64,000 nt of DNA from JAJPKK01 sp963844635 (GCA_963844635.1 CAWJPD010000005.1:620001-684000), one strand, 5' to 3'; positions 9,275-18,619 are shown, counted from the first letter of the stretch. Notes: a model not told the origin generated them from the letters alone. Numbers and translations are program-made.

Positions 9275-9915
9275 TCATAATTCCTGCGCGGCCCCGGCCA
9301 GGAGCGGCACGAACCGCACGCCTATGAGCTCGGTGCGCTCGACCCCGTCCCGAGTTCGGTTCAGTTTGACGAGTGATTGATGATCGAGCTGCGGCCCAAG
9401 CGGCAATACCATGATTCCCCCCTCGATCAGCTGGGCGATCAACGGCTGCGGTACCTCCTCGGCGGCCGCGGTGACGATCACGCGATCGAAGGGCGCCCGG
9501 TCGGGGGCCCGTGCATGCCGTCGCCGTGCCGCACCTCGACGTTGTCGAACCCCAGCGCTTCAAGCCTCGCCCGTGCAGAATCCGCCAGCGTGCGATATCG
9601 CTCGATGCTCGTGACAGATGCGGCAAGACGCGACAGGACAGCCGCCTGATATCCCGAGCCGGTGCCAATCTCCAGCACGCGATGGGAGGCAGCTACGTCG
9701 AGCTGTTCCGTCATGTAGGCAACGACATAGGGCTGGCTGATGGTCTGACCGCACATGATCGGCATGGCGCGATCCGAATAGGCCGATTTTGCGTGAGCCG
9801 GCATGACGAAGTCCTCGCGCGGAAATTCCTCCATCGCGCGCAGCACCGCCGGATTCATGATGCCGCGACGGCGCAGGTCCAAAACGAATTGCATACGGCC
9901 AAGAGGCTGAGACAT
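9275..9915 (-). CDS. pcm: Protein-L-isoaspartate O-methyltransferase (frameshifted)
   Basis: SAM-dependent repair methyltransferase that acts on isoaspartyl residues of damaged proteins in the cytoplasm. Family features are RRGIMNPAVLRAMEEFPREDFV, the substrate segment YSDRAMPIMCGQTISQPYVVAYM and SAM motif I LEIGTGSGYQAAVLS. The last third lies in another frame (VIVTAAAEEVPQPLIAQLIEGG to the stop at 9275), because one extra base near 9505 breaks GPPDRAPFDR. The start at 9915 (MSQPLG) matches the family. An in-frame start further out (10026) would add residues that look like leader DNA. It sits between surE and nlpD, the order typical of many proteobacteria. Confidence 0.87.
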
Positions 9916-10039
9916 AGGGCGCCAACGCCTGACAACGCGCAATGCGGCAGCGAGTGCCGGCAGTTTCAAGAAATCGACCAAGTAACACCCGGCGACCGGT
10001 TGCCCTTTCAGGCGGCCAAGTTGCAACCTTTACCGGCTA

Positions 10040-10485
10040 GCGCCTGATCAAGTTGCGGACTTTTCGGACAAGATCATGCGCAAAATCAATGATAATCGAG
10101 CGGCAGGCAATTCAAGCTGAACGCATCCCGCTCCAGCGCATGATCCCATAAAGTTGCAGACTTTTCGGACAAGATCATGCGCAAAATCAATGATAATCGA
10201 GCGGCAGGCAATTCAAGCTGAACGCATCCCGCTCCAGCGCATGATCCCGTAAAGTTGCAGACTTTTCGGACAAGATCATGCGCAAAATCAATGATAATCG
10301 AGCGGTAGGCGATTCAACCTGAACGCATCCCGCTCCAGCGCATGATCCCGTGAAGTTGCAGACTTTTCGGACAAGATCATGCGCAAAATCAACACGCATC
10401 CGTCCTCGAGCGCAGTCCGCGACGGGTGCGCAAAACAGATCGAGCGGCAGGCGATTTAACCTGAACGCATGCCGCTCTAAGTGCC
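10040..10485. repeat. Tandem array of the dispersed hairpin repeat (four 101-bp steps)
   Basis: The word AAGTTGC(A/G)GAC starts at 10050, 10151, 10252 and 10353, an exact 101-bp period. Units 1-3 carry the first and last hairpins of the dispersed repeat but lack its middle section (the CGCATCCG hairpin). The fourth unit is full length and runs to about 10485. Units differ by only a few substitutions, so the amplification is recent. The array fills most of the 611-bp gap between pcm and surE; nothing else is seen in that gap. Confidence 0.92.
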
Positions 10486-10527
10486 AGCGCGCCGCCCTCT
10501 GCTTGCCACGTGCTTGCTGCCGGCCGC

Positions 10528-11289
10528 CTACCTGAGGAGCGCGGCGAGACGCGTCATGAATGGATCATCCGTCATATCGAGGCGCAATGGCGTCACGGCA
10601 ACACGATCGTCGGAGAGCGCGTAAAGATCGGTGCCCTCGCGATGCTTTGGCGACGCCAAACGCTCATAGGCGATCCAATAATAGGGATTGCCGCGCCCGT
10701 CGAACCGCGGCTCGATCCGCAACAGCTCTTGATCGCGCTTGCCCTGGCAGGCGACGGCAACGCCCTTGACGGCTTCCGGCGGGCAGTCGGGAAAATTGAT
10801 ATTGACGAAGACGTCACGCGGCATCCCGTCGGCCAGAACGCGGCGGATGAGGTCGGGACCGTAGGCCAGCGCCGTCGCCCAATGCGGTTCCTTTGCACGG
10901 CCCGAGGTCGCCTGCGAGAGCGCAAAGGAGGGTATCCCCAAGACGGTGCCCTCGATCGCGCCCGCGACAGTCCCCGAATAGGTCACGTCTTCGGCCGCGT
11001 TGCGGCCGCGATTGACGCCCGACAGCAGCAGCGCAGGCTTGGGATCGGGGATGATGTGGCGGGTGGCAATGATGACACAGTCGGTCGGCGTGCCCTTGAC
11101 GGCGAAGCGGCGCGGACCCGCTTCGCGCAGCCGCAGCGGGTCGTTGAGCGTCAGCGAATGCGATACGCCGGACTGATCGGTCTCGGGCGCCACCACCCAG
11201 ATGTCATCGGACAGGACCCGGGCGATCTCGACGAGCACGTCGAGACCTGGCGCGTGGATGCCGTCGTCGTTGGTGAGAAGGATGCGCAT
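10528..11289 (-). CDS. surE: 5'/3'-nucleotidase SurE
   Basis: Metal-dependent nucleotidase that dephosphorylates nucleoside monophosphates (and short polyphosphate in some species) in stationary-phase cells. The 253-residue protein starts MRILLTNDDG, whose paired Asp (D8, D9) bind the metal. It contains the loop APETDQSGVSHSLTL, the family segment KGTPTDCV, and SGVNRGRNAAEDVTYSGTVAGA. The length is normal and the gene is intact. It belongs to the serS-surE-pcm-nlpD series on the minus strand, although here 335 bp of palindromic DNA separate it from serS. Confidence 0.95.
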   Translation of the reverse strand: MRILLTNDDGIHAPGLDVLVEIARVLSDDIWVVAPETDQSGVSHSLTLNDPLRLREAGPRRFAVKGTPTDCVIIATRHIIPDPKPALLLSGVNRGRNAAEDVTYSGTVAGAIEGTVLGIPSFALSQATSGRAKEPHWATALAYGPDLIRRVLADGMPRDVFVNINFPDCPPEAVKGVAVACQGKRDQELLRIEPRFDGRGNPYYWIAYERLASPKHREGTDLYALSDDRVAVTPLRLDMTDDPFMTRLAALLR

Positions 11290-11297
11290 CGGCCGAT

Positions 11298-11487
11298 CCT
11301 TCTCCCCTAGCGGGAGAAGGCGGCCCGACGCCAGTCGGGCCGAATGAGGGGGACATCGTTTCCGTTTTGCCGACCGTCGTTGTCACGCTTCGGCGAACCA
11401 CTCATCGCTTTGCGGCGGCGAAGCCCAACCCCCCTCACCCGCCGAGCGCAGCTGCGCTCGGCACCCTCTCCCGCGACGGGGAGAGGT
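11298..11487. repeat. Intergenic palindromic element (GGCCCGAC type), copy 1
   Basis: A block with a hairpin CTTCTCCCCTAGCGGGAGAAG, then GGCCCGACGCCAGTCGGGCC, and about 100 bp later the CGAGCGCAGCTGCGCTCG hairpin and CCTCTCCCGCGACGGGGAGAGG followed by six T. The same arrangement recurs at 43236-43390. The last hairpin plus T-run looks like a terminator in plus orientation although both flanking genes are on the minus strand, so it is probably part of the repeat and not a gene terminator. It fills the surE-serS gap (11290-11624). Confidence 0.75.
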
Positions 11488-11624
11488 TTTTTCACTTGCG
11501 CCCGACTGACTTGCAAGGCAATGCCCTCGCGTGATCGACGTTGAGTCACCACGCTATCCGTCCAGGGAGGCACAGACCGAGTCCGTGACGACGCGCCTCG
11601 GCCAACAGGTGAGCTGCGATTTTA

Positions 11625-13019
11625 TCATGCCGGGGCGATCGATTTTATGCCGCCCATATAGGGCTGCAGCGCATCCGGTATCGTAATCGCCCCGTTCTGC
11701 TGCTGATAGGTTTCCATGACCGCGATCAGGGTGCGCCCGACAGCAACGCCGGAGCCATTCAGGGTATGGACATGCCGGACTTGACGTCCCTCGCGGGTTC
11801 GATAGCGGGCGGCCATGCGGCGCGCCTGAAACTCGCCGCACATCGAACAGGACGAGATTTCGCGATACATGTTTTGCCCGGGGAGCCATACCTCGATGTC
11901 ATAGGTCTTCTGGGAAGCGAAGCCCATGTCGCCGGTGCACAGAGTGACGACGCGATAATGCAGGTCAAGCCGGCGCAATACTTCTTCCGCGCAGGACAGC
12001 ATGCGTTCGTGCTCGGCACCGCTCTGATCCGGGGTCGTGATTGAAACCAGCTCCACCTTGGTGAACTGGTGCTGGCGCAGCATGCCGCGCGTATCCTTGC
12101 CGGCGGCGCCCGCCTCGGCGCGAAAGCATGGCGTACATGCGGTGAAGCGCAGCGGCAGTTCGGCGTCATCGACAATGCGGTCGCGCACCAGGTTGGTGAG
12201 TGGAACTTCGGCGGTCGGGATCAGGCCGAAACGAGTTTGACGCAGCGCCGCCCGCGCCTGTTCGAAAGCGAGTTGCAGGCCGGCGATGCTGGTCGCATCG
12301 GTGATTTCGCCCAAAAACCCGTTGGCGCGGCGCGTGAAATACTCCCCGCCGATGGTCCAGAACTGGTCCTCTTCGAATTTCGGCAGTTGCGCGGTGCCGA
12401 ACATCACTTCATCGCGCACCAGCAGCGGCGGCGCCACTTCGGTGTACCCATGCTCCCCCGTATGCAGGTCAAGCATGAACTGGGCGAGCGCGCGCTCCAG
12501 GCGGGCAAGACCGCTTTTGAGGACGACGAAGCGCGAGCCGGAGAGCTTTGCCGCGGTCTCGAAATCCATCTGCCCGAGCGCTTCGCCAAGCTCGAAATGC
12601 TGGCGCGGCACGAAGGCAAGCTCACGCTTTGCCCCGAACCGATGATGTTCGACATTGTCGTGTTCGTTCGCGCCGTCAGGAACGTCGTCAAGCGGCAAAT
12701 TGGGGATTTGCGCCAGCGCCTCGTTGAGCTCTGCATCAGCCTGCCGCTCCTCGGCCTCCTGGTGCGGGATCGATTCCTTGAACGCCGCGACCTCCGCCAG
12801 CAATGTCTGCGCTCTAGCCTCGTCCTTTGCTTTCTTGGCGTCGCCGATCTCCCGCGAGGCGGCATTGCGGCGGGCTTGCGCCTGTTCGACGTTCTGGATC
12901 GCGGCGCGGCGCCGCTCATCAAGGGCAAGCAGGCGTGCCGATGCGGGCGCAAGCCCGCGGCGTGCCAGGCCGCGATCGAACGCGTCGACATTCTCGCAAA
13001 TCCACCTGATGTCATGCAT
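11625..13019 (-). CDS. serS: Seryl-tRNA synthetase
   Basis: Class II aminoacyl-tRNA synthetase of 464 residues. The N-terminal long coiled-coil arm that grips tRNA-Ser spans roughly residues 30-110 (RRAAIQNVEQAQARRNAA, then ALAQIPNLPLDDVPDG). The catalytic core shows motif 2 (FTACTPCFRAEAGAAGKDTRGM) and motif 3 (NGSGVAVGRTLIAVMETYQ). Length and ends are normal for the family. It is usually directly downstream of tatC in rhizobia; here the mntA-hepT pair and a 120-bp gap lie between them. Confidence 0.97.
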   Translation of the reverse strand: MHDIRWICENVDAFDRGLARRGLAPASARLLALDERRRAAIQNVEQAQARRNAASREIGDAKKAKDEARAQTLLAEVAAFKESIPHQEAEERQADAELNEALAQIPNLPLDDVPDGANEHDNVEHHRFGAKRELAFVPRQHFELGEALGQMDFETAAKLSGSRFVVLKSGLARLERALAQFMLDLHTGEHGYTEVAPPLLVRDEVMFGTAQLPKFEEDQFWTIGGEYFTRRANGFLGEITDATSIAGLQLAFEQARAALRQTRFGLIPTAEVPLTNLVRDRIVDDAELPLRFTACTPCFRAEAGAAGKDTRGMLRQHQFTKVELVSITTPDQSGAEHERMLSCAEEVLRRLDLHYRVVTLCTGDMGFASQKTYDIEVWLPGQNMYREISSCSMCGEFQARRMAARYRTREGRQVRHVHTLNGSGVAVGRTLIAVMETYQQQNGAITIPDALQPYMGGIKSIAPA

Positions 13020-13139
13020 GGGAACGTTCCGAAACTCTCCGATCGGAGTGCAGCCCGATCAGGGAGAAATGGGCCAAGTGGGGCAAGGTCCGACCAAACG
13101 GCCGTTCAGCTCCTTGGGTAATGCAGAAAAATCCGTTGC

Positions 13140-13616
13140 TCAACCAGCACCGGGATCGATGATATTCTTAAACATCAGGATGGCCTCTTCCAACTCGTTT
13201 GCGAGCTGCCGCGCCGCTTCGATCGTTCGTCCTACTTCATGGACCTCAAAGCCTTCATAGGTATGAGTGGCGCGGTGCCTGAACCGGCGCGTTTCGTCTG
13301 CGGCGAGGAATAGAGCGCGTGTCAGAATTGCCGGGCGTCTCCCGGGCGACGGCGCCGCGACCCGTCGAATTAGGTCTGCATGCGAAAAGTCCCCAGTCGG
13401 CCTCTCCTCCCCGATCATATCAAGGATGCGGATAAGCCCGCATTCAAGTGCGGTATGAGCCGATTGCAGGGCGTGCATCAACGCCATGCCGGCGCGATAA
13501 CCGTCGAGACCGGCTGCCTCGAACCCTCCCGCCTCGTAAAGCGCCACCGATTGGCGAAAATGACGGACGGCGACGGCAATATCCTGTTCGACCTCGAACC
13601 AGCGGCCATCGCTCAA
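13140..13616 (-). CDS. hepT: HepT-like HEPN-domain toxin
   Basis: All-helical HEPN protein of about 158 residues. The C-terminal half carries RHRATHTY, which fits the RX4HXY RNase/AMPylation-site motif of HepT toxins. The preceding gene encodes an MNT-domain protein whose stop (13613-13615) overlaps a TTG start at 13616 by 4 bp. GTG 13667 is an alternative start that would overlap mntA by 55 bp. In the characterised type VII MntA-HepT systems the nucleotidyltransferase AMPylates the tyrosine of RX4HXY and so blocks the RNase. Here Tyr and His are both present. The role is inferred from motif and pairing; the protein could also be a HEPN protein without toxicity. Confidence 0.75.
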   Translation of the reverse strand: MSDGRWFEVEQDIAVAVRHFRQSVALYEAGGFEAAGLDGYRAGMALMHALQSAHTALECGLIRILDMIGEERPTGDFSHADLIRRVAAPSPGRRPAILTRALFLAADETRRFRHRATHTYEGFEVHEVGRTIEAARQLANELEEAILMFKNIIDPGAG

Positions 13617-13945
13617 GGAAGCACCAGGGCCTGTGGTATGATGCGGGCGAGGAAAGCTTCGCTGCACCAGGATTTCGGCCGCACATCCGGCTTGAGGCGA
13701 AGGCGGACACAGGCCGCTTCGGCGAAATCGACCGCATCGTTTACTCTCGAATCGTCGAAATCCGCGAGGACATCAATGTCGCTGTCAAATCGAAGGCGGC
13801 CGGTGACAGCCGAACCATAAATCCAAAATTGGCCGCCATTGGCCGCCCCATACTCCGCCAGTTCTTCACGCAGTCGCTCGAGGCCGGCGCGGATTTCCGC
13901 CACGCGGGCTTCTTTGCGCTGCGCAAGTGTCACTACGGAATTCAT
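13613..13945 (-). CDS. mntA: MntA-like minimal nucleotidyltransferase, antitoxin of HepT
   Basis: A 110-residue minimal nucleotidyltransferase (pol-beta fold). The stretch YGSAVTGRLRFDSDIDVLAD contains the GSX10DXD signature that binds metal and nucleotide. It begins with a basic helix (MNSVVTLAQRKEARV). It lies immediately upstream of the hepT-like gene with a 4-bp overlap, the standard order for MntA-HepT. The expected role is transfer of AMP to the HepT tyrosine, neutralising the toxin. It sits 49 bp after tatC, inside an otherwise conserved housekeeping series, which suggests insertion by transfer. Confidence 0.78.
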   Translation of the reverse strand: MNSVVTLAQRKEARVAEIRAGLERLREELAEYGAANGGQFWIYGSAVTGRLRFDSDIDVLADFDDSRVNDAVDFAEAACVRLRLKPDVRPKSWCSEAFLARIIPQALVLP

Positions 13946-13994
13946 TCGCGCCTCGATTTCGCTGCAAGAGCGCAGGAGTTGGCGCGACGCGCCC

Positions 13995-14789
13995 TTACTC
14001 CGCGGGCTTCGCCGCGGCGGTCGTGGCGCTCGCCTTGGCCCTGTGTTCCACCCAGCGCACCGACAGCACGGACATCTCGTAGAGAATGAGCAGCGGCAAG
14101 GCGAGCGACATCTGGCTCAGCACATCGGGCGGCGTCAGCACCGCGGCGATAACGAACGCGATAACGATGAAATAGCGGCGTTTCGAGCGCAACTGGTCGG
14201 ACGTGACGATGCCGACGCGCCCGAGCAGGGTCAGGACGACTGGCAGCTGAAAGGCCACCCCGAATGCAAATATCAGCCGCATCATCAGTGCGAGATAATC
14301 TTCGACCTTCGGCAGCAACTCGATGGTCGCCTGCGTATCGCCGCCGATCTGCTGCATGTTGATGGCGAAGCGGGTGATCATCGGCCAGACGAGGAAATAG
14401 ACGACCGCGGAGCCGAGGAAAAAGAAGATCGGCGTCGCCACGAGATAAGGGAGAAAGGCGTTGCGCTCGTGCCGGTAAAGACCGGGGGCGACGAACATGT
14501 AGAGCTGCCCCGCCACGATGGGGAACGAGATGAACGCGGCCCCGAACATTGCGAGCTTGAGCTGAACGATGAAATATTCCAGCAAGCCGGTGAAAATGAA
14601 TTTGGAATTCTCCGCGCCCACCACCCAAACATAGGGCCACGTCAGGACATTGTAGATCGTCTTGGCGAAGAAAAAGCACGCGATGAAGGCGAGGGCGAAG
14701 GCGGCCACGGCCTTGATGAGGCGCGAGCGCAACTCGATCAAATGGTCGAGCAGCGGCGCCTTGGAGTTCTCGATGTCCTCATAAGTCAT
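13995..14789 (-). CDS. tatC: Sec-independent protein translocase TatC
   Basis: Polytopic inner-membrane receptor of the twin-arginine export pathway, 264 residues with six predicted membrane segments. It has the typical N-terminal motif APLLDHLIELRSRLIKA and the cytoplasmic/periplasmic loop FFLGSAVVYFLVWP. Its ATG overlaps the tatB stop (ATGA, 14786-14789), so translation is probably coupled. TatC binds the twin-arginine signal together with TatB. The gene is intact and of normal length, and ends with an Ala/Lys-rich tail. Confidence 0.96.
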   Translation of the reverse strand: MTYEDIENSKAPLLDHLIELRSRLIKAVAAFALAFIACFFFAKTIYNVLTWPYVWVVGAENSKFIFTGLLEYFIVQLKLAMFGAAFISFPIVAGQLYMFVAPGLYRHERNAFLPYLVATPIFFFLGSAVVYFLVWPMITRFAINMQQIGGDTQATIELLPKVEDYLALMMRLIFAFGVAFQLPVVLTLLGRVGIVTSDQLRSKRRYFIVIAFVIAAVLTPPDVLSQMSLALPLLILYEMSVLSVRWVEHRAKASATTAAAKPAE

Positions 14790-15459
14790 GCGCGACCGCC
14801 CCCTTCGGGCATCGGCGCGACGGTTTCGGCAGCCGACGGAGTCGCGCTGGGCGCGGACGCAATGGCCGGGGCCGAGGGCAGCGCCGGAGCCACAGAGACG
14901 ACCGCCTCGACACCGGGCGGTGACGCTGGCGCGGGCGCCTCGGATACAGCCGCCGCGCCGCCGGCAATCGACGGGCTGTAGCCGTCAGCGGTCACCGCCT
15001 GGACTGTCGGGCTCGCCGCCTCCGTGCCGTCACTGGCCACCGAGCTGTAACCATCACCAGTCACAGCCTCCTGCGAAGCAGCGTCGGTCCCCAACCCGGC
15101 CTCGATTGCGGACTTCACGTCGTCTTCAGGGTTCAGAGCCGTATTTGCACCGACGCTCGAATCAACCTTCGGCTCCCATTTGGTGCTTTCCGTGGAGTTG
15201 AGCGGGTCGAGATGCGTGGCGAGGCTGGTGCTAAATCCCTTGGCGGCGTCGTTCAGACCATCGACCTCTTTCTTGAGGTCGGCCATCTCGGCCTCACGCA
15301 TCGCTTCCTGGAACTGATTCTGGAACTCGCCCGCCATGCGCCTGATTTTGGTCGTCCATTGCCCGACAGTGCGCAAAACGGACGGCAACTCCTTGGCCCG
15401 ATGACGATCAGGGCCACCGCGCCAATCAGCAGCAGCTCACCCCAGCTGAAGTCGAACAT
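14786..15459 (-). CDS. tatB: Sec-independent protein translocase TatB (one frameshift)
   Basis: Tat receptor subunit with one N-terminal membrane helix. MFDFSWGELLLIGAVALIVIGP starts at 15459. One missing base near 15394 then shifts KELPSVLRTVGQWTTKIRRM into another frame, after which the amphipathic helix and a long Ala/Ser/Pro-rich tail continue to 14786. Restoring one base gives about 224 residues, in the upper range of alphaproteobacterial TatB. The gene ends in a 4-bp overlap with tatC. The break falls in the most conserved part of the protein, which makes a real mutation unlikely in an otherwise intact tat operon. Confidence 0.9.
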
Positions 15460-15625
15460 CGTGACTGAACTCCGCGGCAGCGACCGCGCCCGCGCCCACG
15501 CTTGGCGCGCCATCCGTCCGCGAAGCTGCGCCCCCTACCGCCATGTCGTAGCCTGATGACGTTCCGTCTCCGAGGTTTGGCTTTCCCACGACGTCAAAGA
15601 AGGAACGAAACGTCAAAGTCCAACG

Positions 15626-15871
15626 CTACACCTCGGCACGGGTCTTTGCGCCCGAGGCGGCAGCCTCAGCTGTCGAGCGATGATCGAGCGATTTGATCGG
15701 ATCGACCTTCGGAGGCTCAACCTTCGCGGTTTCCTCCTCGGTCATGCCTTTCTTGAACGCCTTGATGCCCTGTGCGACATCGCCCATCAGTTCGGAAATC
15801 TTGCCCCGTCCGAACAGCAGGAGCACGACGCCGATCACCACGATCCAGTGCCAAATGCTCATCGAACCCAT
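15626..15871 (-). CDS. tatA: Sec-independent protein translocase TatA
   Basis: An 81-residue pore-forming Tat subunit. It has an N-terminal membrane helix (MGSMSIWHWIVVIGVVLLLFG, with MS at residue 4 as a possible start), the hinge FGRGKISELMGD, then the amphipathic helix VAQGIKAFKKGM and a charged tail. It precedes tatB by 166 bp and belongs to the nagZ-scpA-scpB-tatABC series seen in many Rhizobiales. It oligomerises to let folded twin-arginine proteins cross the inner membrane. Confidence 0.95.
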   Translation of the reverse strand: MGSMSIWHWIVVIGVVLLLFGRGKISELMGDVAQGIKAFKKGMTEEETAKVEPPKVDPIKSLDHRSTAEAAASGAKTRAEV

Positions 15872-15981
15872 CGTGCAACCTCCGCGACAAGGCTCCTTCT
15901 CAGGACCTCGCCTTTCGACTTTCTCGAAAATTAGGCTTCGGGAACGGTAAAAACAAGGACCGGTTCGCCGCAGCCGACCGA

Positions 15982-16710
15982 TTACGTCTGTTCCAGGTCA
16001 GGACGCGGTGCGAGGCCGAGATCGAGGTCGCCCGGCTCAAGCGGGTCCTCGTCCTCCCGCAGCGTTTCGGCGTCGGAAGGCTCGGGGACATTGAAGCCTG
16101 CCGGCAGCGTGCCATCGAACAATCCCGCACCCTTGAGATCGTCAAGACCCGGCAAGTCGCCGATCGCCTCCAGTCCGAAATGGGACAGGAATTCCGCCGT
16201 TGTTCCGTAGGTCAGCGGCCGGCCTGGCGCCTTGCGGCGGCCTCGCGGGCGCACCCAGCCGGTTTCCAAAAGCACGTCGAGTGTGCCCTTGGCTGCGGAA
16301 ACGCCACGGATTTCTTCGATTTCCGCGCGCGTGACCGGTTGATGGTAGGCAATGATCGCGAGCGTCTCGGTCGCCGCGCGGGACAGCTTCCTCGGCTCGA
16401 TCGCCTCATGCGTGAGTAGCCAAGCTAGATCGTTGGCGGTGCGGAAGGTCCAGCAGTTGCCGATGTGGACGAGGTTGACGCCGCGCGGCGCATACTCGAC
16501 CTGCAGCTGCCGAAGGCGCGCGCGCAGGTCGACCCCACCCGGCATATGCCGCGCCAGAGTCTTCTCATCCAGCGGGGCCGGCGCGGCAAACAGCAGCGCC
16601 TCCAGCAGCCGCAGCTCTTCGGGTCGCGTCCCGCATGCCGTTTCGCTTTCAGCTTCCCCGCTTTCGCCCATGTCGAAGGGGTCTGACCGCAACTCGGCTA
16701 AGCCCTCCAT
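15982..16710 (-). CDS. scpB: Segregation and condensation protein ScpB
   Basis: A 242-residue winged-helix subunit of the SMC-ScpAB condensin that compacts and separates chromosomes. Typical segments are LRLLEALLFAAPAPLDEKTLARHMP, SRAATETLAIIAYHQPVTRAEIEEIRGV and GRPLTYGTTAEFLSHFGLEAI. The acidic C-terminal tail is common in this order. It follows scpA by 51 bp on the same strand and is intact. Confidence 0.95.
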   Translation of the reverse strand: MEGLAELRSDPFDMGESGEAESETACGTRPEELRLLEALLFAAPAPLDEKTLARHMPGGVDLRARLRQLQVEYAPRGVNLVHIGNCWTFRTANDLAWLLTHEAIEPRKLSRAATETLAIIAYHQPVTRAEIEEIRGVSAAKGTLDVLLETGWVRPRGRRKAPGRPLTYGTTAEFLSHFGLEAIGDLPGLDDLKGAGLFDGTLPAGFNVPEPSDAETLREDEDPLEPGDLDLGLAPRPDLEQT

Positions 16711-16761
16711 TCGGGTTATCCTCCTCCGTGTCGTGTGGAGCGCTGCGTGCCGCTCACGCTC

Positions 16762-17592
16762 TCATGGATGTACGCTGTCTCCCGCGGCGCGAGCATCTTG
16801 CCGCTTGCGCAGATAAATCGGCGCGAATGCGGCTGCCTGATGAATGTCGACGGCACCTTCGCGCGCAAGTTCGAGCATCGCCGCAAGGGTGGAGGCATAC
16901 ACCGTCGCCCGCATCGACGGCTCGACCAGGTAGGCGACGAGGTATTCGTCAAGCCGACTCCAGTCGCAGGCGCTGCCGAGCAGCGATCCGAGAATGGCGC
17001 GGGCCTCTGCAAGCGACCATACTTTCCGCCGGGCGAAGCGGACCCGCCGCAAGGCGTGGCGCTGGCGCTCGGTCGCGTAAGCGCGGATCAGGTCATAGAG
17101 CGTTGTCGTCCATTGCAAGCGCTTAAGTTCGGCGATCGGCTCAGGGTTGCCGCGCGCGAACACGTCACGACCAAGGCGGGCCCGTTCGAAAAGCTTGGTC
17201 CCGGCCTCGCGATAGGCTTCAAGCCGTCGCAACCGCAGGGCCAGTGCTTTGGCGAGGTCGGCCGCGCTCATCCCTTCGGGAGCGGTGGGTTCGGGTAAGA
17301 GCAGCCGCGACTTGAGATAAGCAAGCCATGCCGCCATCACGAGGTAATCGGCCGCCAGTTCCAGTCGCATGCGCCGGGCCTGCTCGATGAACGACAGGTA
17401 CTGATTGGCGAGCGCGAGAATCGAAATTTTGGCGAGATCCACTTTCTGCTGGCGGGCCAGAGTGAGCAGAAGATCGAGCGGCCCTTCAAAGCCTTCAACG
17501 TCGACGATCAGGCTCGGCTCGTCGCTGCCGCGATCGTTCGCGGCGTCCTCGACGAAAATATCTCCGTCAGCAGCGCCAAGCCCATCAGTCAT
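16762..17592 (-). CDS. scpA: Segregation and condensation protein ScpA
   Basis: Kleisin subunit that bridges the SMC heads, 276 residues. It has the family opening DVEGFEGPLDLLLTLARQQKVDLAKISI, the region YLSFIEQARRMRLELAADYLVMAAWLAYLKSRLLLP, and a C-terminal winged helix. Its start overlaps the nagZ stop by 4 bp (17589-17592), implying coupled translation. It is intact. Confidence 0.95.
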   Translation of the reverse strand: MTDGLGAADGDIFVEDAANDRGSDEPSLIVDVEGFEGPLDLLLTLARQQKVDLAKISILALANQYLSFIEQARRMRLELAADYLVMAAWLAYLKSRLLLPEPTAPEGMSAADLAKALALRLRRLEAYREAGTKLFERARLGRDVFARGNPEPIAELKRLQWTTTLYDLIRAYATERQRHALRRVRFARRKVWSLAEARAILGSLLGSACDWSRLDEYLVAYLVEPSMRATVYASTLAAMLELAREGAVDIHQAAAFAPIYLRKRQDARAAGDSVHP

Positions 17593-18619
17593 GCCGACAC
17601 CGTTCCCAATCGACGCTCCAGCAACGCGGCAAAGCGCGAGCGCGCTTCGGCGAGGTCGATATGATCGCCGTCGCGGCGCTGGGCCAAAGCCCGCTCGGTG
17701 CGCTCCAGCGCGGCTCCGGCAAGCGGCGCGCAGGCCGCGGCAACTTCGCGCATTTCCGCAAGTTTGCCATTGCAGTGCAGGACGAGGTCGCAGCCCGCCG
17801 ACAGTGCGCGAGCCGCGCGCTGGCCGATCGTTCCCGACAGGGCGCCCATGGAAATATCATCGCTCATCAGGGCGCCGGAAAATCCAATCAGGTCTCGAAT
17901 CACTCGATGGATGATAACGGCGGATGTCGTCGCGGAATCCCCCGGTCCAGGGCTGTGAACAGGACATGAGCCGTCATGCCGAGCGGGAGGTCCGCGAGCG
18001 GCATGAAAGCGGCAAAGTCGGTCGCCTCGAGAACTGCAATGTCGGCATCGACGACCGGCAGGCGCTCATGGCTATCCGCGGCGGCGCGTCCATGGCCAGG
18101 CAGATGCTTGAGGACCGGCAGCACGCCGCCCGCCGCAAGTCCCTCTGCTACTGCGCTCGCGAGAGCGGAGACTTGGCCGGGGGTATCCCCATAGGCCCGT
18201 TCTCCGATCACCGCGTTCGCACCGGCAACGGGTACGTCGGCAAGCGGCAGACAGGAGACCGTGATCCCGAGGCCCGCAAGGTCCGCGGCAATCAGGCGGC
18301 CGCCGAGGCGGGCAGCGGCCAAGCCAAGTCGCGGATCGTACCGATAGAGCGCTCCATAAGTCGCCCCTGCCGGATAGGCGGGCCAATACGGAGGCCCGAG
18401 CCGCTGCACACGGCCGCCTTCCTGATCCACCAGGACCGGGGCATCGGTTCGCCTGCAGATATCGCGGAACTCATCCACCAAGCGGCGCACTTGCTGCGGA
18501 TTGTTGATGTTGCGCGCGAACAGGATCAGCCCCCAGGGCGAGGACTCGCGCAGGAATGCCTGCTCCTCCGGCGCGATTTCGGTTCCGGCGAGACCGGTGA
18601 TGAACGCCCGCGGGGCCAT
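17589..18619 (-). CDS. nagZ: Beta-N-acetylhexosaminidase NagZ (one frameshift)
   Basis: Glycoside hydrolase family 3 enzyme of peptidoglycan recycling that releases GlcNAc from GlcNAc-anhydromuropeptides in the cytoplasm. It starts MAPRAFITGLAGTEI and shows LVDQEGGRVQRL, the conserved KHLPGHGRAAADSHERLP loop with the catalytic Asp/His pair, and, in the second frame, ALMSDDISM with the nucleophile Asp. The frame breaks between about 17905 and 17945 (FTALDRGIPRRHPPL instead of FTALDP plus a following helix). The rest runs from VIRDLIGFSG to the stop at 17589. It overlaps scpA by 4 bp. Confidence 0.9.

Noticed and set aside
10040..10485. CRISPR array
   Set aside because: The 101-bp units are repeated over their full length; there are no short repeats with unique spacers and no cas genes.
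11465..11491. Terminator of serS or surE
   Set aside because: The hairpin plus T-run is in plus orientation while both genes are on the minus strand; it belongs to the palindromic element seen again at 43236.
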